A DNA stretch of 64,000 nt from the NCBI RefSeq assembly GCF_964033635.1, contig NZ_OZ035533.1:4402001-4466000 (forward strand), written 5' to 3'. The stretch is from Chitinophaga sp. MM2321. Lineage in GTDB: Bacteria > Bacteroidota > Bacteroidia > Chitinophagales > Chitinophagaceae. The notes under the pieces were generated by a model that had not been told where the DNA came from, did not search any database, and worked only from the letters and a program-made list of their open reading frames with translations. Position numbers and translations under genes: made by a program. Shown here piece by piece: positions 19,043 to 28,886 of this stretch (the stretch's first letter is position 1; every line of letters begins with the position of its first letter).

Positions 19043-19074
19043 CTGCCTGGGTATCTACCCGGGCAGTTTCTTTT
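19043..19074 (+). terminator. intrinsic terminator
   Basis: CTGCCTGGGTA and TACCCGGGCAG form an 11-pair stem with one G-U pair and a two-base nominal loop, followed by TTTCTTTT. It closes the sigma/GH2/hypothetical unit before topoisomerase III. Confidence 0.8.
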
Positions 19075-19139
19075 AATGCAGCGGGAATAGTATATCGTTC
19101 AACTAATTATACGATATTTGTCTCCCTATTTCAGCTTTT

Positions 19140-21209
19140 ATGAAAGTTTGCATTGCAGAAAAACCAAGCGTGGCCAGGGATATAGCGGAAGTAATCGGTG
19201 CGAAGCAACGCAAAGATGGCTACTACGAAGGCAATGGTTACCAGGTAACATGGACTTTCGGCCATTTTTGCACCCTGAAAGAACCACATGATTATTTTGA
19301 ACAGTGGAAGTCGTGGCGACTCGAAGATCTCCCTATGATCCCACCTAGTTTTGGGATCAAACTCATAGAAAATTCAGGTGTACAAAAACAATTCAAAATA
19401 ATAGAGCAGCTGGTACAGCAATGTGAAGAAGTGATCAACTGCGGTGATGCCGGCCAGGAAGGTGAGCTGATCCAACGCTGGGTATTACTAAAAGCCCGGT
19501 GTACCGTACCTGTTAAAAGGCTCTGGATCTCTTCCCTCACGGAAGAGGCTATACGCAATGGCTTCCAGCATCTCAGGGAAGGCAGTCAGTATGATAATCT
19601 CTACGCCGCCGGCAGCGCCCGCGCCATCGGCGACTGGCTCCTGGGCATGAACGCCACCCGCCTCTTTACCCGGAAATTCGGCACCGGGAAAGTAGTGTTG
19701 TCCATCGGCAGGGTACAAACACCTACCCTCGCCATGATCGTGGCCCGTCAGAAAGAAATCAACGCATTCCTTTCGGAAGACTACTGGGAGCTGAAAACAA
19801 TGTACCGCGAAACGGAATTCACTGCTGCTATCGACCGCCTTGCCAACATAGAAAAAGCGCAGAAAGGATTAGCCTATCTCACAGAACATCCGTTCGAGGT
19901 CACTTCTTTCGAAAAGAAAGATGGCAAAGAAGGTAATCCACGCCTGTTTGACCTCACCGCCTTACAGGTTGACGCCAATAAAAAATACGGCTACTCCGCC
20001 GACGACACCCTCAAATACGTGCAGAGCCTCTACGAAAAGAAGCTGGTCACCTACCCCAGGGTAGACACCACCTACCTCACCGAAGACCTGCACCCTAAAA
20101 TAGCCGGCATCCTGCAGGACATGACACCCTACAGTGTGTTAATAGCGCCGGTGTTGGCAAAGCCTATCCCGAAGCTGAAAACCGTCTTCGATGATAAAAA
20201 GGTAACAGATCACCACGCCATCATCCCCACCGGTATGCACCCCGGCGGCATCGGCCTGGATGAGAAACGCATCTACGACCTCGTAGCACGCCGCTTTATT
20301 GCAGCCTTCTACCCTGAATGTAAAATATCCAACACCACCGTACTCGGAAAAGTAGGACAGGTACCTTTTAAAGTCACCGGTAAACAAATCATCGAACCCG
20401 GCTGGAAAGAAGTGTACGCCAACGATACCAGTATTAAAAAAGAGGGGGAAGAAGAAGAGAAATTCATTCCTGATTTTGTAGTGGGAGAAAGTGGTCCGCA
20501 TACGCCCCGCATCCACCAGGGAAAAACATCCCCGCCCAAAGCCTTTACAGAAGCTACACTTCTGCGGGCCATGGAAACCGCCGGCAAACAGGTGGATGAT
20601 GAAGAAATGCGCGAGCTGCTGAAAGACAATGGTATCGGCCGCCCTTCTACCCGGGCAAATATCATCGAAACACTGTTCCGCAGAAAATACATCGACAAGA
20701 AAAAAAAGAATATCTACGCCACACAAACCGGCATGGACCTCATCGACACCATTCAGACCGAACTACTGAAAAGTGCCGAACTAACCGGTCAGTGGGAACG
20801 TAAACTACGTCTCATCGAAAAAGGTGAATACACTATCGATACCTTCAAGGAAGAACTCATACAGATGGTGGTAGACCTTACGAAAGAAGTGAAGACAGCC
20901 AGTTACAAAACCATCACCATCGCACCACCACCTCCGCCGCCTGAAGAAACGAAACCCAAAAAAGCGCCCAAGCCGAAAGCACCAAAGAAAGCCATCGTCA
21001 TAGAAGAACTGACATGTCCCAAGTGCAAAGCTCACCTGCTGAAGAAAGGTAACACCGCCTATGGCTGCGCCAACTTCAACGCATGCGGCTTCAAAATCCC
21101 TTTTGAATTTACCGGCAAAAAACTGACGGACAAAAACATTGCGGATCTCGTCACCAAAGGCAAAAGCGGGAAGATGATATTGAATGGTGCATTTGAGATT
21201 TCTAATTAA
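19140..21209 (+). CDS. topB: DNA topoisomerase III (type IA)
   Basis: The 689-residue cytoplasmic enzyme relaxes or decatenates DNA through a covalent tyrosine intermediate. Visible: Toprim domain at the N-terminus (MKVCIAEKPSVARDIAEVIG; metal site DAGQEGE starting at Asp103), catalytic Tyr305 in VTYPRVDTTYL, and the SIGRVQTPTLAMIV motif. A Pro/Lys-rich linker (about 596-620) precedes a C-terminal zinc ribbon with Cys626, Cys629, Cys643 and Cys649. The usual DADREGE is DAGQEGE here; I believe this is common among Bacteroidota TopB proteins. It is bounded by a terminator upstream and convergent with the kinase gene. It appears to be a chromosomal housekeeping copy; no conjugation genes are nearby. 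Confidence 0.95.
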   Translation: MKVCIAEKPSVARDIAEVIGAKQRKDGYYEGNGYQVTWTFGHFCTLKEPHDYFEQWKSWRLEDLPMIPPSFGIKLIENSGVQKQFKIIEQLVQQCEEVINCGDAGQEGELIQRWVLLKARCTVPVKRLWISSLTEEAIRNGFQHLREGSQYDNLYAAGSARAIGDWLLGMNATRLFTRKFGTGKVVLSIGRVQTPTLAMIVARQKEINAFLSEDYWELKTMYRETEFTAAIDRLANIEKAQKGLAYLTEHPFEVTSFEKKDGKEGNPRLFDLTALQVDANKKYGYSADDTLKYVQSLYEKKLVTYPRVDTTYLTEDLHPKIAGILQDMTPYSVLIAPVLAKPIPKLKTVFDDKKVTDHHAIIPTGMHPGGIGLDEKRIYDLVARRFIAAFYPECKISNTTVLGKVGQVPFKVTGKQIIEPGWKEVYANDTSIKKEGEEEEKFIPDFVVGESGPHTPRIHQGKTSPPKAFTEATLLRAMETAGKQVDDEEMRELLKDNGIGRPSTRANIIETLFRRKYIDKKKKNIYATQTGMDLIDTIQTELLKSAELTGQWERKLRLIEKGEYTIDTFKEELIQMVVDLTKEVKTASYKTITIAPPPPPPEETKPKKAPKPKAPKKAIVIEELTCPKCKAHLLKKGNTAYGCANFNACGFKIPFEFTGKKLTDKNIADLVTKGKSGKMILNGAFEISN

Positions 21210-21280
21210 CTGCCGTCAGCGCAGTAGGCACGCACAGTACCTTCCATGTTTCCAGCTCTGATAAGTACTGCCGCAGTCTT

Positions 21281-22150
21281 CTATCTTCCTATTATCAACT
21301 CCGCCGGATTATAATCCGGACAAGCTCCTTCCTGCGTGGTTACAAAGGCACTGAGTCCGATGGCAAAATTCATGGCTTCTTCCAGTGGTTTTCCCTGGAG
21401 TTTCCGGGCCAGGAAGCCTGCTAAAAAAGAATCGCCACTGCCAACGGTATCTTTTACAGGTACCTGTTTTGCCAGCAGATCGTAGTGGGTGTCGTTGTTG
21501 AGATACAGGGCGCCCCTGCTGCCGCGGGTGATAATAATTTCTTTCAATGAAAATTTATCGAGCAGGAACCTGGCACCGTTTTGTGCGGTTGTAAATTCAA
21601 CATTATAGGTAGACAATAATAATCTCAGTTCTGCCTCATTCATCTTCACCATATCTACCCTTTCCAGTAATTCCCGGATGATACCGATAGAGCTGAAAGG
21701 CGGCCGGATATTAACATCAAAGACACGATAGGGCGCTATTTCCAGCATCGTGAAAAGCGTGTGCCGCGATACGGTATTACGGGTGACCAGGCTACCGAAA
21801 ACAAATGCTTCGGCACTGCGGATCAACGTTTCAAATTCCGGCTGCCATTGAATATAATCCCAGGCCGCAGGATTCCTGATTTCGTAAGACATCTCATGAT
21901 CCTTTCCCATCGTAGCCAGTACAGAACCGGTGGGGTATTCACTATCCTGCTGACACCAATCTGTAGAGAGCTGCCAGTTCTCCAATTGTGATAGCATCCG
22001 CTCGCCTTCTTCATCAGCGCCTATACGACTGATAATATTGGTTTCCATGCCCAGCTTATTTAAATGATAAGCTACATTCATGGGAGCACCGCCTGGTTTA
22101 ACTGCTTTGGGGAAAACATCCCACAATACTTCACCGTAACATACGATCAT
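21281..22150 (-). CDS. PfkB family sugar kinase (fructokinase-like)
   Basis: The 289-residue cytoplasmic kinase phosphorylates a sugar with ATP. Seen: the N-terminal GEVLWDVFP and GGAPMNVAYHLNKLG substrate-binding motifs typical of fructokinases and the C-terminal DTVGSGDSFLAG anion-hole motif with catalytic base Asp240. Length is normal for the family. It lies 116 bases downstream of a sugar porter on the same strand and is the last gene of the 21-34 kb utilisation locus, so it probably phosphorylates the sugar brought in by that porter. Fructose is the likeliest substrate from the motifs; another ketose is possible. Confidence 0.88.
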   Translation of the reverse strand: MIVCYGEVLWDVFPKAVKPGGAPMNVAYHLNKLGMETNIISRIGADEEGERMLSQLENWQLSTDWCQQDSEYPTGSVLATMGKDHEMSYEIRNPAAWDYIQWQPEFETLIRSAEAFVFGSLVTRNTVSRHTLFTMLEIAPYRVFDVNIRPPFSSIGIIRELLERVDMVKMNEAELRLLLSTYNVEFTTAQNGARFLLDKFSLKEIIITRGSRGALYLNNDTHYDLLAKQVPVKDTVGSGDSFLAGFLARKLQGKPLEEAMNFAIGLSAFVTTQEGACPDYNPAELIIGR

Positions 22151-22266
22151 ACATTAAATAGGTTATATGGGGTCAGCAAATATAATAAAGCAACCTGCAA
22201 TATCCGGATGCTCAACTGTTTAACGCAGATAGCAATAATAATATTTTCCAACCGGTTTAATCCGGA

Positions 22267-23631
22267 TCATTTTATGCCTAATTCTTCCTGGATCTCTTCC
22301 AATGTTCTGCCCTTCGTTTCAGGCATCACTCTCCAGATAAATACAAAGGACACCAGCATCATTACACTATAAAATACAAAGGAATAAAAACCACCGTCAG
22401 GACTGCCTTCCACGATGATGGGGAAAGTCCAGGAAATGAGTGCGGCCATGATCCAGTGCGTGAAACTCCCCAGTGATCCGCCTTGCGAGCGAACAGAGTT
22501 GGGAAATATTTCAGAGATGAATACCCATATCACGGCGCCTTGCGAAAAAGCAAAGAAGGCGATAAATCCGATCAGGTAAATCAGGATGTTGCTGTTGGCG
22601 CCATCGATATGCCGGAAAGCGATGGCCGTTAATCCGAGGAAGACAAACATACCGGCGCTGCCGATCAATAATAATGTTTTCCTGCCGATCTTATCGATGA
22701 CGGTCATCGCCAGCAAGGTAAACAAGAGGTTGGCGCCACCAATGTAGATCGGTTGCAGATAGGCGCTGGCAGCATCAAAACCGGCCATCTCAAAAATGCG
22801 GGGGGCGTAATAAAGGATGGCGTTGATGCCGGAAAACTGGTTGAAAGCCGCCAGCAACATGGCGTAGAAAATAGGTTTATTATATTTTCCGTTAAACAGT
22901 TTTTCTTCCACGGCCTGTCCGGCAGATTGCTGCTCTGTCATGATCCGGTCCAGTGCCTGTGGCTCACCGGTTTTTTCAAAGATGCGTTTCGCCGCATCAT
23001 AGCGGGCATTCAGCGCCAGCCAGCGGGGGCTTTCAGGAATAAAATTGAGTAGAATAGCGAACAACAAAGCAGGGATAACCATGATGCCCAGCATCCAGCG
23101 CCAGCCGGCATCACCAAAGTCAACGAATAAGAAGTTAGTAAGATAGGCCACGAAGATCCCGGTTACGATCATCAGCTGGAAGAAGCCAGCCAGGCGGCCA
23201 CGGATAGCGGCGGGAGCAATTTCAGAAATATACATCGGTCCTACTACGGAGGAAGCCCCTACGGCCAGTCCGCCGATGAAACGGGATGATACGAACAGCA
23301 ACCATTGCGATGTTAAAGCACAACCGATGGCAGATAAGATAAACATCAGGGCAATGACCATCAACACTTTTTTGCGGCCATATTTCTGTGCAGGCGTACC
23401 TGTTATCAGTGAGCCCACCACGGTACCGATCAGGCTCGATGCCACCGTAAAGCCCTGCCAGGTGGAAGATAGCGACCATAAGTGTTGAATGATCTTTTCA
23501 GCGCCGGAGATCACAGCTGTTTCAAAACCAAAGAGGAAGCCGCCCAATGATGCGATCAATGCGATGCGCACGGCATAACCGGAACCGGTAGTACGTTGCT
23601 GGGCGGGAATTGTTGCTGCTGGTGATGACAT
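22267..23631 (-). CDS. sugar porter family MFS transporter
   Basis: The 454-residue inner-membrane protein has twelve predicted helices and the sugar porter signatures: FGFETAVISGA in helix 1, KYGRKKVLM in loop 2-3, PESPRWL after helix 6, and PETKGRTLEEIQ at the C-terminus. Such proteins (XylE/GlcP type) import monosaccharides with protons. Its ATG is 15 bases after the stop of the GH130-like gene, which marks an operon with that gene and the kinase downstream. Transported sugar inferred to be a monosaccharide released by the locus enzymes, possibly a substrate of the PfkB kinase. Confidence 0.9.
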   Translation of the reverse strand: MSSPAATIPAQQRTTGSGYAVRIALIASLGGFLFGFETAVISGAEKIIQHLWSLSSTWQGFTVASSLIGTVVGSLITGTPAQKYGRKKVLMVIALMFILSAIGCALTSQWLLFVSSRFIGGLAVGASSVVGPMYISEIAPAAIRGRLAGFFQLMIVTGIFVAYLTNFLFVDFGDAGWRWMLGIMVIPALLFAILLNFIPESPRWLALNARYDAAKRIFEKTGEPQALDRIMTEQQSAGQAVEEKLFNGKYNKPIFYAMLLAAFNQFSGINAILYYAPRIFEMAGFDAASAYLQPIYIGGANLLFTLLAMTVIDKIGRKTLLLIGSAGMFVFLGLTAIAFRHIDGANSNILIYLIGFIAFFAFSQGAVIWVFISEIFPNSVRSQGGSLGSFTHWIMAALISWTFPIIVEGSPDGGFYSFVFYSVMMLVSFVFIWRVMPETKGRTLEEIQEELGIK

Positions 23632-23646
23632 AGATAATAATTTATT

Positions 23647-24795
23647 TTAGTTGTGGATCGGATCTGGTTGTGCAGGATGTGCAGGGTCGTAGATGGCTAC
23701 GCCTACCCTTGAATCCGCACAGCCGTAGTACAGGTACCATTTTTTCTGAAAGAATACCAGCCCTTCAATGAATACCGTGCCTGCTGCATATTGACCGCTT
23801 TTTTCAAAGGGTTCCATAGGTCGCAGGAAGGGCACGTCCAGCCGGGCGATGGCTTTCTCCGGATCGTTTATATCAAACAATACCTGTCCGGCACTGTAAG
23901 TGTTGGCATTAAATCGCGGATCTCCTTTATCACCGGGTTCGTTCTTGCCGTTATAAAGCAATACAATGCCCTTATCCGTGATGATCGCCGGCGGTCCGCA
24001 CTCTGTCAGGCCACTATCGAAATAACCTTTCCTGGGGGAGATAAGGGCCTTTAGTTCGTTTCTTTCATCTACCACCGGTTGCCAGTCTACCAGGTTGGTG
24101 GAGGTAGCCGCAAATACACCTGCTTCTCCCCAGTATAACCAGTATTTTCCATTGATCTTTGCCACTACCTGTTTATCTCCCACCAGCCTGGTGACGATGG
24201 AAGCAGATTTATGCGGTTGGTTCAGGAAGCGGCCGTTGTAAGCCGTTTCGAAGATGGGACCGTGTTTGGTCCAGTTGATCAGGTCGCGGGAAGTGGCAAC
24301 GCCCAGCCGGGGGACCTGCCGGTTCCACTGGGTATAAAAAATAACATAGGTGCCGTCATCGGTTACGGCTACCCGCGGATCTTCGCAACCACCGGGCCAT
24401 TCAAAAACCTGCTGGTCATCTTTTGCCGGATAAAGTACCGGTGTACGCCGGCGTGTAAAGGCTGTTCCATCTTTACTTTCGGCATAACCTATACGGGAGG
24501 TACGAAAACCAATACCGATGCCTGATTTATCTTCCGACCGGTACAGTACCACGATCTTCCCATCTTTCACTACCGCAGCAGGATTGAAGGTATCATTGGA
24601 TTCCCAGTCTACATTTCTTTGCAGTAATGAATCATAAAAAACGGCTGTGGAATCCGGCAGAATCACCGGATTTACACCGGGCGGTCTTACAAAACCACCC
24701 AGGGCCCAGTTGGGCAGAGTGTTTGTCTGACCGGCACTCTTACCGGGAGATAAGAGTAGCCCCAGCAGCAATAAACGTGGAAATAGCTTTATCAC
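23647..24795 (-). CDS. exported GH130-like glycosidase/phosphorylase
   Basis: This 382-residue five-bladed beta-propeller enzyme has a signal peptide (LLLLGLLLSPGKSAGQ). Repeated propeller motifs match GH130: NPAAVVKDGKIVVLYRSED near residue 75, GGCEDPRVAVTDDGTYVIFY, and ECGPPAIITDKGIVLLYNGK. GH130 members are mannoside phosphorylases or beta-1,2-mannosidases. Export to the periplasm, where phosphate-dependent cleavage is unlikely to help, favours a hydrolase. It is the first gene of the tight trio with the sugar porter and kinase and lies 185 bases after rpiA. GH43/GH32-type propellers are the alternative assignment. Confidence 0.78.
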   Translation of the reverse strand: MIKLFPRLLLLGLLLSPGKSAGQTNTLPNWALGGFVRPPGVNPVILPDSTAVFYDSLLQRNVDWESNDTFNPAAVVKDGKIVVLYRSEDKSGIGIGFRTSRIGYAESKDGTAFTRRRTPVLYPAKDDQQVFEWPGGCEDPRVAVTDDGTYVIFYTQWNRQVPRLGVATSRDLINWTKHGPIFETAYNGRFLNQPHKSASIVTRLVGDKQVVAKINGKYWLYWGEAGVFAATSTNLVDWQPVVDERNELKALISPRKGYFDSGLTECGPPAIITDKGIVLLYNGKNEPGDKGDPRFNANTYSAGQVLFDINDPEKAIARLDVPFLRPMEPFEKSGQYAAGTVFIEGLVFFQKKWYLYYGCADSRVGVAIYDPAHPAQPDPIHN

Positions 24796-24980
24796 AGCAA
24801 TAAATCGATTTAGTCGAACAGGGTTGAAGATAATATCTTTCCCGTAAAATTTATTGCTAAAAAAATGGGGGCTTTTTTAACGGCAGCTGAAATGCAACAG
24901 GACCGGCTTCGTCACAATAGTGGGCCGGGCAATTTTTTCAATTTGTACATTAATAACTACATGAGTATGTCCACATTCTA

Positions 24981-25667
24981 TTATACACGCCGGATTACCT
25001 CTACCCCGGTTTTGCCCGCCACCACTGCTTCCTGCGCCATCTGGTAAAAAAGGGAGGTTTCCAGGATGCCCGGAATAGCTTTCAACTGCGGGTTGATTGT
25101 GTCCACCGGCGGAAAAGTAGTAAACCAGAGATCGATCAGCAGGTTCCCGTTTTCGGTGATCACCGCACCATCTTTCTTATTACTGATACGTACTACCGGA
25201 TTGACCGTGCTAAAAACTTTTTTCACCTGCAACAGTACAAACGGTACCGCTTCCGGAATCACTTCTATCACCACCGGGTACGTAACGTACAACTGGTCAA
25301 CATACTTTGAGCCATCACCGATAATGATAAATTTATCCGCCATCGCAGCCAGCAATTTCTCCCGCGTATGGATACCACCGCCACTTTTCAGGGCATTCAG
25401 CTGCCGGTCAAACTGATCGCAGCCATCAAAATAAAGATCCAGCCGGGATACCCCACCGATCTCTTTGATAGTAAAGCCATGTTCCTGTAAAAGCAACTGG
25501 GTATTATAAGAAGAAGTAACGGTCGTGATACTTTGCAGCAGCGCCGCGTCTTCCTTTAAATAGTGTATGAGGTGTGCAATGGTACTGCCGGCGCCCAGGC
25601 CAATAGTACTGCCCGCCTGTATATACTTCAGCGCCTCCCTGGCTGCTACCTGTTTCAGATCTTCCAT
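24981..25667 (-). CDS. rpiA: ribose-5-phosphate isomerase A
   Basis: The 228-residue cytoplasmic enzyme interconverts ribose-5-phosphate and ribulose-5-phosphate in the pentose phosphate pathway. Seen: GLGAGSTIAHLIHYL phosphate loop near residue 22, the DLYFDGCDQFD active-site acidic pair (family DGADEID), KSGGGIHTREK with catalytic Lys/Glu region, and a normal length. It sits between the GH5 and GH130-like genes on the same strand with gaps of 95 and 185 bases. It may be part of the sugar locus or an independently transcribed housekeeping gene embedded in it; the spacing leaves both open. Confidence 0.93.
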   Translation of the reverse strand: MEDLKQVAAREALKYIQAGSTIGLGAGSTIAHLIHYLKEDAALLQSITTVTSSYNTQLLLQEHGFTIKEIGGVSRLDLYFDGCDQFDRQLNALKSGGGIHTREKLLAAMADKFIIIGDGSKYVDQLYVTYPVVIEVIPEAVPFVLLQVKKVFSTVNPVVRISNKKDGAVITENGNLLIDLWFTTFPPVDTINPQLKAIPGILETSLFYQMAQEAVVAGKTGVEVIRRV

Positions 25668-25762
25668 GCGAATAGTTATTGAGAAATAAATATCCGGTAA
25701 ATAGTTGAACTATATTAATTTTTTAGAGAGATAAAAATAAAATTTTATCGCGAAGCCAATCC

Positions 25763-27283
25763 CTACTTACCGGTAATGACCAGTTTTCGTATAGCCTTGC
25801 CCTTTATAGGATGTACAATAACGACCGCACCATTTGTACCATCCGGTATAACCTCCGCATTTTTACTGTCCGACAAATGAACTTTCTCCGGTGGAAAAGG
25901 AACGTATAGCCGTGTGGGTGATGATATGCTCGCATCGTTTTTCCAGTGTACCGTTAGTGTACGGTGCATCCGGTCGTATTTAAAATGCAGCAACTCCCCT
26001 GCCACCGCCATCGGATAACCCCTGTTGATCAATGGGAAATAAGCGGCATTTTCCAGTGAATTAAAATAGCTCCAGTAAACTTCTCCACAACGCATTTGTT
26101 CCAGTTGTGCTACAATATAATCACCGGCAGTAAACATGCTGCTGTCTGCACTATAAAAGGCGCCCCACTCACCCAGCAACATGGGTATCTGCATCACCTT
26201 ACTCACGGAGTCCAAACGGTGGAGAATAATTTTCATGCGTTCATTACTCGCGCCTGCCACACTGCGTGTATCCGTAACAATATCGTAGGCATGTGGTGCA
26301 AAAGCCAGCTGCTGTTCCGCTGGGGAAAAGGATGCCGCTATATGTGTTTTTACCCCGAAGTTGGCCGAAACACTGGGCTCCAGGAAGATGATCTGTTGTT
26401 TATTGACTGCCCGTATTGCCGCCTTGGCCTTTTGAAAATAAGGTACCAGGTGATCAGTTTCAAAAGCAGCATAGTATGCTTCCGGAGCGGCCACCAGTTG
26501 TTTATATAAAACGGTGTCGTTGAGTTGCTGCATCAGGCGGGCCTTCCCTTCTTCCGTTACCCACTGCTGCATCACATCTTCTTCACTCATCGCCGGTTTC
26601 ATAGACTGTGCCAGCGTATGCATAAAAGCTGCCAGTACTTTATTCACAGCACTGCCGATAAAGGGTTCATTCAGCAAATCAAAACCTATCACGGCGGGCT
26701 CACCTCCATACCTGGCTGCTATAATTCCCCAGTTCGTCACCAGGTGATCCTGGATACCTTTTCCGTCGGGTGCAGGTTTATTCAGCCAGAAATTATCGAA
26801 GGCAGTTTGCACCGCGGCGCTCATAAAATAAGAATCGTCCCAGGATACTTCGTTGGCATAGTGTGGCTTACCTTCATCCAGTGTAGCCCAATCCGGTGCA
26901 CCGTTGGCGTATTTGGTGCTGTACAGGTCCTGGTGCATATCCAGTAATACATACATGCCCAGTTGCTTTGCCCACTTTACCCGTTCATCCAGTTGCCGGA
27001 GGTATGCTTCAGACACCGCTCCCGGCGCAGGTTCCATCCCATCCCAGGTAACACCCAGGCGGATACAGTTGATTCCCCACTGCTTCATTTTCACCAGGCT
27101 GAGTGAATCATCTGCGTAGCGGTAGCCTTTCGCTTTATCCTTGTTCACAAAATTTAATCCATGCAGGATCACCGTCCTGCCGGTACTATCAATAAAGCGC
27201 CGGTCCTTCGTAGTCAGATAAGGAGATTGGGCATGAAGGGAAAGGATGCTCAGAAAGCAAAAAGAGAATAACAGCTGTCTCAT
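25763..27283 (-). CDS. GH5 family glycoside hydrolase (endoglycoceramidase-like), exported
   Basis: I chose the internal Met (MRQLLFSFCFLSILSLHAQ) as start because it begins a clean signal peptide; a longer frame adds 19 basic residues upstream. The 506-residue enzyme shows GH5 clan-A features: GINCIRLGVTWDGMEP on strand 2, VLLDMHQDLYS, acid/base Glu in FDLLNEPF, and a nucleophile region LLGEWGAFYS. The DMHQD motif and HGLNFVNKD opening resemble endoglycosylceramidase-like GH5 members. Substrate therefore could be a glycoside with a large aglycone or an oligosaccharide. It lies directly downstream of the SusD-like gene, so it probably acts on what SusC/SusD imports. Confidence 0.87.
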   Translation of the reverse strand: MRQLLFSFCFLSILSLHAQSPYLTTKDRRFIDSTGRTVILHGLNFVNKDKAKGYRYADDSLSLVKMKQWGINCIRLGVTWDGMEPAPGAVSEAYLRQLDERVKWAKQLGMYVLLDMHQDLYSTKYANGAPDWATLDEGKPHYANEVSWDDSYFMSAAVQTAFDNFWLNKPAPDGKGIQDHLVTNWGIIAARYGGEPAVIGFDLLNEPFIGSAVNKVLAAFMHTLAQSMKPAMSEEDVMQQWVTEEGKARLMQQLNDTVLYKQLVAAPEAYYAAFETDHLVPYFQKAKAAIRAVNKQQIIFLEPSVSANFGVKTHIAASFSPAEQQLAFAPHAYDIVTDTRSVAGASNERMKIILHRLDSVSKVMQIPMLLGEWGAFYSADSSMFTAGDYIVAQLEQMRCGEVYWSYFNSLENAAYFPLINRGYPMAVAGELLHFKYDRMHRTLTVHWKNDASISSPTRLYVPFPPEKVHLSDSKNAEVIPDGTNGAVVIVHPIKGKAIRKLVITGK

Positions 27284-27360
27284 AGTTTTTTTTACATACC
27301 GGCCCCGGAACCGCCACTGGGCGGTTCTGAAGCCGGTCATTATTTTTTATTTTTTATTAA

Positions 27361-28875
27361 TTATTTATCCCACCAAACCCTTGTTACATAACTATCCGCG
27401 CCTTGTTTGGCAACGGCGTCTTTCACGTTTTTGGCATTGGCACTGTACTCACCGATAGGATAGGTAAGTCTGCGGGGAATAACACCGCTGGTAGCATTAC
27501 CGGGATAATTAACAGGGGTGAGTACAGGGAATCCTGTTCTGCGCCAGTTAGCATATGACTCAATACCATTCATAAAAGTAGCTACCCAGTATTGCTCGGC
27601 GATCACCTGTAGTTGTGCAGCTGCGCCGGTAGCAGGGAAAGGCTTACCGGTTTGCAGGTAAGCATTGATGGCGGCGCCATCGATGGTAACACCGTAGTAA
27701 GATTGTTGCTGCATGGAGGCGGTAACCGCTTTGGTGTAGTGGTCTGCCGCGCTGCCAGCGGTCCAGTTACGAATGGTGGCTTCTGCCAGCATCAGCTCTA
27801 CTTCTGCATAGGTAAGCATAAAAGTAGGGGTAGATAAAGGCAGTATTTTGCTGACGTTGAAAGTTGAATAGGTAGCCAGGTTATTACCACCGGGATAGTT
27901 GGCGAAAGCGTTGGCATCCAGCCCATTTGGCAGTCCTTTCTGACTGGCCACGGCGCTGTTGCCATCGGGCAGCGACATATACGAGGATATACGCGGATCC
28001 TTGGTCTGCACCAGGTAATCCAGGAATGTTTTACCGATCTTGATATCGCCCAATTCTACCAGGTTAAACTTTAAAAAAGCATAACTAACCGGATTGGATT
28101 GTGGTTCGTTAGGCCCTTCATGCGGCAGTTTGCACATATCTTCATTCCCCTGCATTACGCCACCGGCAATCGCTTTTTTTACCCATACTTCCGCCTGCGC
28201 AGCATCTACTTTTGATAAGCGCATGCCCAACCGCAACATCAGGGAATACGCCAGGCGTTTCCATTGCGGGATCTTGCCCTGGTACATCACATCGGCCTCG
28301 CCAAAAGTAGGTTTGGCAGCGTCAAAAGAGGCGGCGGCTTCGTCCAGTTCTTTCAGCATATCGGCATAAATGCTTTGCTGATCGTCGTATACGGGGGTAT
28401 AGATGTTTTCTGAATAACCTTTACCTGCACCGAAATATGGGATCGCCCCATACAAGTCTGTAAGGTGGTGCATCACGAGCACGCGCCAGATGCGCATGGC
28501 AGCATAACGGTTGATATCCTCCGGCGAACTTTTCACATCGTTCATCACCGTTTCCATATCTTTAGCCAGTACATTATATGTATCAGAAAAAATAGTACTC
28601 GCGTTATCACTCTGCAGGTACTTGTCACCCTGCAGATCATCGATTTTGGTCGTAGCCGTCTGTTGTACAAACATCATACAGAACCCGATACTGCCGCGCC
28701 TTGCCGAAGAAAGCAACGGTGTATTCATCAGGATATTCGTGAAGAGCGGATCAGGTGATACATATTCCGGCGTATTCGGATTGACGTTGATTTCTTCCAG
28801 GTCTTTAGTACATGCTACGCCGGTGATCATCAAAGCGCATGTTATCGTTATATATTTGAGCAGATTACTTTTCAT
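27361..28875 (-). CDS. SusD/RagB-like nutrient-binding outer membrane lipoprotein (SusD-like_2 type)
   Basis: The 504-residue lipoprotein has a lipobox TGVAC with Cys22 and the family opening LEEINVNPNTPE, followed by conserved RRGSIGFCMMFVQQ, WRVLVMHHLTDLYGAIPYFGAG, and MLTYAEVELMLAEA, FMNGIESYANWRRTG segments. These define the SusD-like_2 branch rather than classical SusD. It lies 11 bases after the stop of its SusC partner, a standard pairing. It binds the glycan ligand at the cell surface. Confidence 0.92.
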   Translation of the reverse strand: MKSNLLKYITITCALMITGVACTKDLEEINVNPNTPEYVSPDPLFTNILMNTPLLSSARRGSIGFCMMFVQQTATTKIDDLQGDKYLQSDNASTIFSDTYNVLAKDMETVMNDVKSSPEDINRYAAMRIWRVLVMHHLTDLYGAIPYFGAGKGYSENIYTPVYDDQQSIYADMLKELDEAAASFDAAKPTFGEADVMYQGKIPQWKRLAYSLMLRLGMRLSKVDAAQAEVWVKKAIAGGVMQGNEDMCKLPHEGPNEPQSNPVSYAFLKFNLVELGDIKIGKTFLDYLVQTKDPRISSYMSLPDGNSAVASQKGLPNGLDANAFANYPGGNNLATYSTFNVSKILPLSTPTFMLTYAEVELMLAEATIRNWTAGSAADHYTKAVTASMQQQSYYGVTIDGAAINAYLQTGKPFPATGAAAQLQVIAEQYWVATFMNGIESYANWRRTGFPVLTPVNYPGNATSGVIPRRLTYPIGEYSANAKNVKDAVAKQGADSYVTRVWWDK

Positions 28876-28886
28876 GTCAGCTTGTT

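Noticed and set aside
19140..21209. Topoisomerase III as a sign of an integrated conjugative element
   Set aside because: No relaxase, Tra, integrase or partition genes are nearby, and the surrounding genes are ordinary chromosomal sugar loci.
24796..24858. 10-bp inverted repeat (agcaataaat / atttattgct) upstream of the GH130-like gene as an operator
   Set aside because: The 43-base spacing and A/T richness make chance likely; it has no second copy near related genes.
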